A stretch of 64,000 bases of DNA from the NCBI RefSeq assembly GCF_018140925.1, contig NZ_CP073315.1:2852001-2916000 (forward strand). Reading direction: 5' to 3'. The notes under the pieces are model-generated. The model was not told the origin of the DNA. It was given only the letters and a program-made list of their open reading frames with translations, and made no database searches. The first letter of the stretch is position 1. Each line of letters opens with the position of its first letter. Below are positions 62,042-64,000 of this stretch, in pieces. This stretch comes from Psychrobacillus sp. INOP01 (GTDB lineage: Bacteria > Bacillota > Bacilli > Bacillales_A > Planococcaceae). The position numbers and the translations under genes are program-made.

Positions 62042-63618
62042 AATGGTAGGTTTCCTTTCTCTATTTCTTGTTGCAGTGCACGAAGACGGCGATACTTTTC
62101 GCGAACATTTTCTACGTATGCATTCCAGAAGTCAGTATCATTCGATTTTTTCGCTACTTGTTTCATTTTTTTCCAAATCCGAACAGCCTGTTTGTAGCTA
62201 TACCGATTTTTCTCTTGAATGAAACGCATTGCATAGTGATGATAAAGTGGAAGCAAAACATCTGGAGCCTCTTCTTTTATAACCGAAAGTCCACATGCTT
62301 CCGCATACTCAAGTGACGAATTGGCCGATTGATGGAGAGCCATCCAATCATAGTATCGCTTTTCCTTGATGAGTAAGTTCGAATAAGACTGTAAGCCATA
62401 CATTCCAAAAGATTGATATATTTTTTCTAACTCTGAAGGCTGCAACTGAACTGTTTCAAATAAAAGCTCTAATCTACGGATGAGTATAACACGTGATGGA
62501 TTTAGTATTACCTCGTTTAAGTAATAAGAAACATGAGGCAGCAGCTTTCGAGCTAAGTTGGTACCTAATTCTTTTTTGCCAGTTTGAAGCGCCTTTTCAC
62601 ATACTTCTACCCACTCAAGTAACTGGTTTCCTTCCATTTTTTCCGCAGCTAATAATAGTTCATCGGTCATGGACAAGGTTAAGTAAAAGTATGGTAGGAC
62701 CATATTTAATGGCACATCATCTTCTATAGTCTCTAGAGCCTCTAAGTATTTAACTTCTTTCATTCTTTTATTTTTGTCGGTTACGAGCGCATCCCAAAAG
62801 GACAGATATACCTGCTTTCGATAGTGTACAAGGTTTTCCAGATCAAAGTAAAAATGATGAACTCGCACCATTATTTCATCGTAAAATGGATCGGCTGCGA
62901 ACATACGCGGCTTAGATGATAGTTGGTTTAAATGATCATTCAGCTCATCCAGGTATTCGTTTAAAAAATGAAGAACTCGATTTTGCATATTCGACTGTGC
63001 AAGAGGTTCGATATATGGCCAAGACTTTATGAGTATAGAAAGTTCCACATACACATCAAAAATAGGCTGCCACTCTCGTTCAAATGGACGGGACTTTCGA
63101 ATTTGCGATTTCAAATCATGAATAGCAAATTCAAGTAAATAAAAACTTGTAGGTGGATAATTAGAGATGAATTTACGGAAAAAGTTTTCGACAATAATAT
63201 CCCAACTTCTAGGACTACGTTCATCCTTTAGTAAAGTAAGTTGGACCTGGTCAGCCTGTGAACGCCATTCAGAAATCCACGTAGACAAGGAATCATTTTG
63301 TTGATACAAATAAAAAACCGCTGCCACAATATGTCTACACGGCTTATGTATAGGACAAGGGCAGTGAAAATTATCTTTGGTAATATGATAGGTCACTTCA
63401 ATATTCGTCACATCGCGTATCGTAAAATCGACCCGATGCTCCTGAGGGTAATAATTCGTTATAGAAACAGCGCCGTTACGCACAAAAAAAGCGGCACGAC
63501 GGACAAGCTCCTCATCCTCTAACAAAGCAGGATGTAGCTTTCTCGCAATCGTATCCATAGACTGGTGAATCTGTTTATTATAATGGGTTGCAAGTTTTTG
63601 ATAAGAAGTAAGGTTCAA
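62038..63618 (-). CDS. ywqB: SWIM zinc-finger protein YwqB
   Basis: 526-aa protein, partner of the SNF2 ATPase encoded directly downstream. The SWIM zinc finger is FHCPCPIHKPCRHIVAA (CxCx5CxH, residues ~86-96). The rest is helical and unassigned. TTG 63618 is chosen because TTAGGAGAGATCCG precedes it on the minus strand; the ATG at 63654 would place that sequence inside the coding region. Overlaps ywqA by ATGA, indicating coupled translation. Confidence 0.88.
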   Translation of the reverse strand: MNLTSYQKLATHYNKQIHQSMDTIARKLHPALLEDEELVRRAAFFVRNGAVSITNYYPQEHRVDFTIRDVTNIEVTYHITKDNFHCPCPIHKPCRHIVAAVFYLYQQNDSLSTWISEWRSQADQVQLTLLKDERSPRSWDIIVENFFRKFISNYPPTSFYLLEFAIHDLKSQIRKSRPFEREWQPIFDVYVELSILIKSWPYIEPLAQSNMQNRVLHFLNEYLDELNDHLNQLSSKPRMFAADPFYDEIMVRVHHFYFDLENLVHYRKQVYLSFWDALVTDKNKRMKEVKYLEALETIEDDVPLNMVLPYFYLTLSMTDELLLAAEKMEGNQLLEWVEVCEKALQTGKKELGTNLARKLLPHVSYYLNEVILNPSRVILIRRLELLFETVQLQPSELEKIYQSFGMYGLQSYSNLLIKEKRYYDWMALHQSANSSLEYAEACGLSVIKEEAPDVLLPLYHHYAMRFIQEKNRYSYKQAVRIWKKMKQVAKKSNDTDFWNAYVENVREKYRRLRALQQEIEKGNLPL

Positions 63619-63727
63619 ACGGATCTCTCCTAAGAAAAAAGGCTTTCCTTCCATTATACGTATAAAACCTGTTGATTAAAAGCTGAACCTAAAACAATTT
63701 GACTAAAAGGCGACGTAATAATAGAAA

Positions 63728-63761
63728 AAGCCTTTACTTATCATGATGTAAGTAAAAGCTT
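63728..63761 (-). terminator. Minus-strand terminator of the right-edge gene
   Basis: AAGCCTTTACTTA (63728-63740) and TAAGTAAAAGCTT (63749-63761) pair with one mismatch. On the minus strand a T run follows (GGCTTTTTC). Confidence 0.75.
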
Positions 63762-64000
63762 TAATCTTTTTTTAGTCGATTTAAAATATATCTTCTTCGT
63801 TCTTTGTCACTCTCAGCAGAATTAACAATATCCATTGTGAAATCACGATATTCTTTCAAGTGAATGACTTCGTTGACATACTCATCCTGAAAGGTTTCTA
63901 TGTATCTTGCTTTACTTTCCCTAGCCTCTAAGATCGGATCTTCGCTTTTATAGCGCTTATCCTGGAGCATATATAAAAATTGATCATCTGGAATTTTGTA
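63761..64000 (-). CDS. Unidentified protein, 5'-truncated by the window edge
   Basis: On the minus strand the frame is open from the window edge to the stop at 63761. An ATG at 63970 exists but the frame continues upstream through YKIPDDQFLY, so the true start is probably outside the window. The visible ~79 residues are highly charged and helical, ending SDKERRRYILNRLKKD. I do not recognise the family. Confidence 0.55.
   Translation of the reverse strand, partial: YKIPDDQFLYMLQDKRYKSEDPILEARESKARYIETFQDEYVNEVIHLKEYRDFTMDIVNSAESDKERRRYILNRLKKD

Overview
The window is a 64-kb piece of AT-rich chromosome from an endospore-forming, flagellated, low-GC Gram-positive bacterium. Gene content and order follow the Bacillus subtilis fadF-rpoE-pyrG-spo0F-fbaA-rho-prfA-spoIIR-glyA-upp-atp-murAA-spoIID-spoIIQ-spoIIID-mbl-flhO-flhP region closely. 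The lineage-specific insertions and many dispersed intergenic repeats fit the Planococcaceae/Caryophanaceae (Psychrobacillus, Lysinibacillus or Sporosarcina-like) better than Bacillus proper. The taxon is an inference; no 16S or other marker search was possible. Almost everything is on the + strand. No tRNA, rRNA, CRISPR array, prophage or intact transposon was found.

Layout. (1) 3-6756: a tightly overlapping operon for late cobalamin assembly and salvage (cbiB, cobD, cobU, a CobQ lacking its amidotransferase domain, cobS, cobC, a short CobU-like protein, a PduO-type adenosyltransferase, and a CblT/CblS pair for alpha-ribazole uptake and phosphorylation). No corrin-ring genes are present. (2) 7070-18012: fatty-acid and short-chain acyl-CoA oxidation (fadF, thiolase, hydroxybutyryl-CoA dehydrogenase, two acyl-CoA dehydrogenases, a TetR regulator) ending in icmF, an adenosylcobalamin-dependent mutase that would use the product of region 1. 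(3) 18118-28713: a small membrane peptide, rpoE, pyrG with a CTP-sensing-type leader, ywjG, spo0F, fbaA, tal, murA2, glpX, rho, rpmE. (4) 28842-41582: tdk, prfA, prmC, spoIIR, ywlC, mntP-like ywlD, ywlE, a chemotaxis receptor, rpiB, ywlG, glyA, upp, mnaA. (5) 41991-48912: the complete F1Fo ATP synthase operon atpIBEFHAGDC. (6) 49087-56952: ywzB, murA1, the sporulation genes spoIID-spoIIQ-spoIIID, mbl, flhO-flhP, a small membrane protein and fabZ. (7) 57041-64000: two lineage-specific small genes, ywpF, ssbB, the convergent SNF2 helicase and SWIM pair ywqA/ywqB, and an incomplete gene at the right edge.

The coding part is mostly conserved housekeeping DNA. The less ordinary material is in the intergenic regions and in a few atypical proteins: the amidotransferase-less CobQ and the two unequal CobU paralogues; a 21-nt-period repeat found at four gene boundaries; a roughly 200-bp multi-hairpin element at 9273-9481 resembling the bcr1 repeats of the B. 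cereus group; a tandem triplicate repeat at 39133-39660 with an inverted copy at 20834; a 110-bp inverted repeat upstream of prfA; and a terminator-like hairpin that buries the ribosome binding site of ywlD. I see no convincing defence, secretion or biosynthetic system of a wholly new kind.
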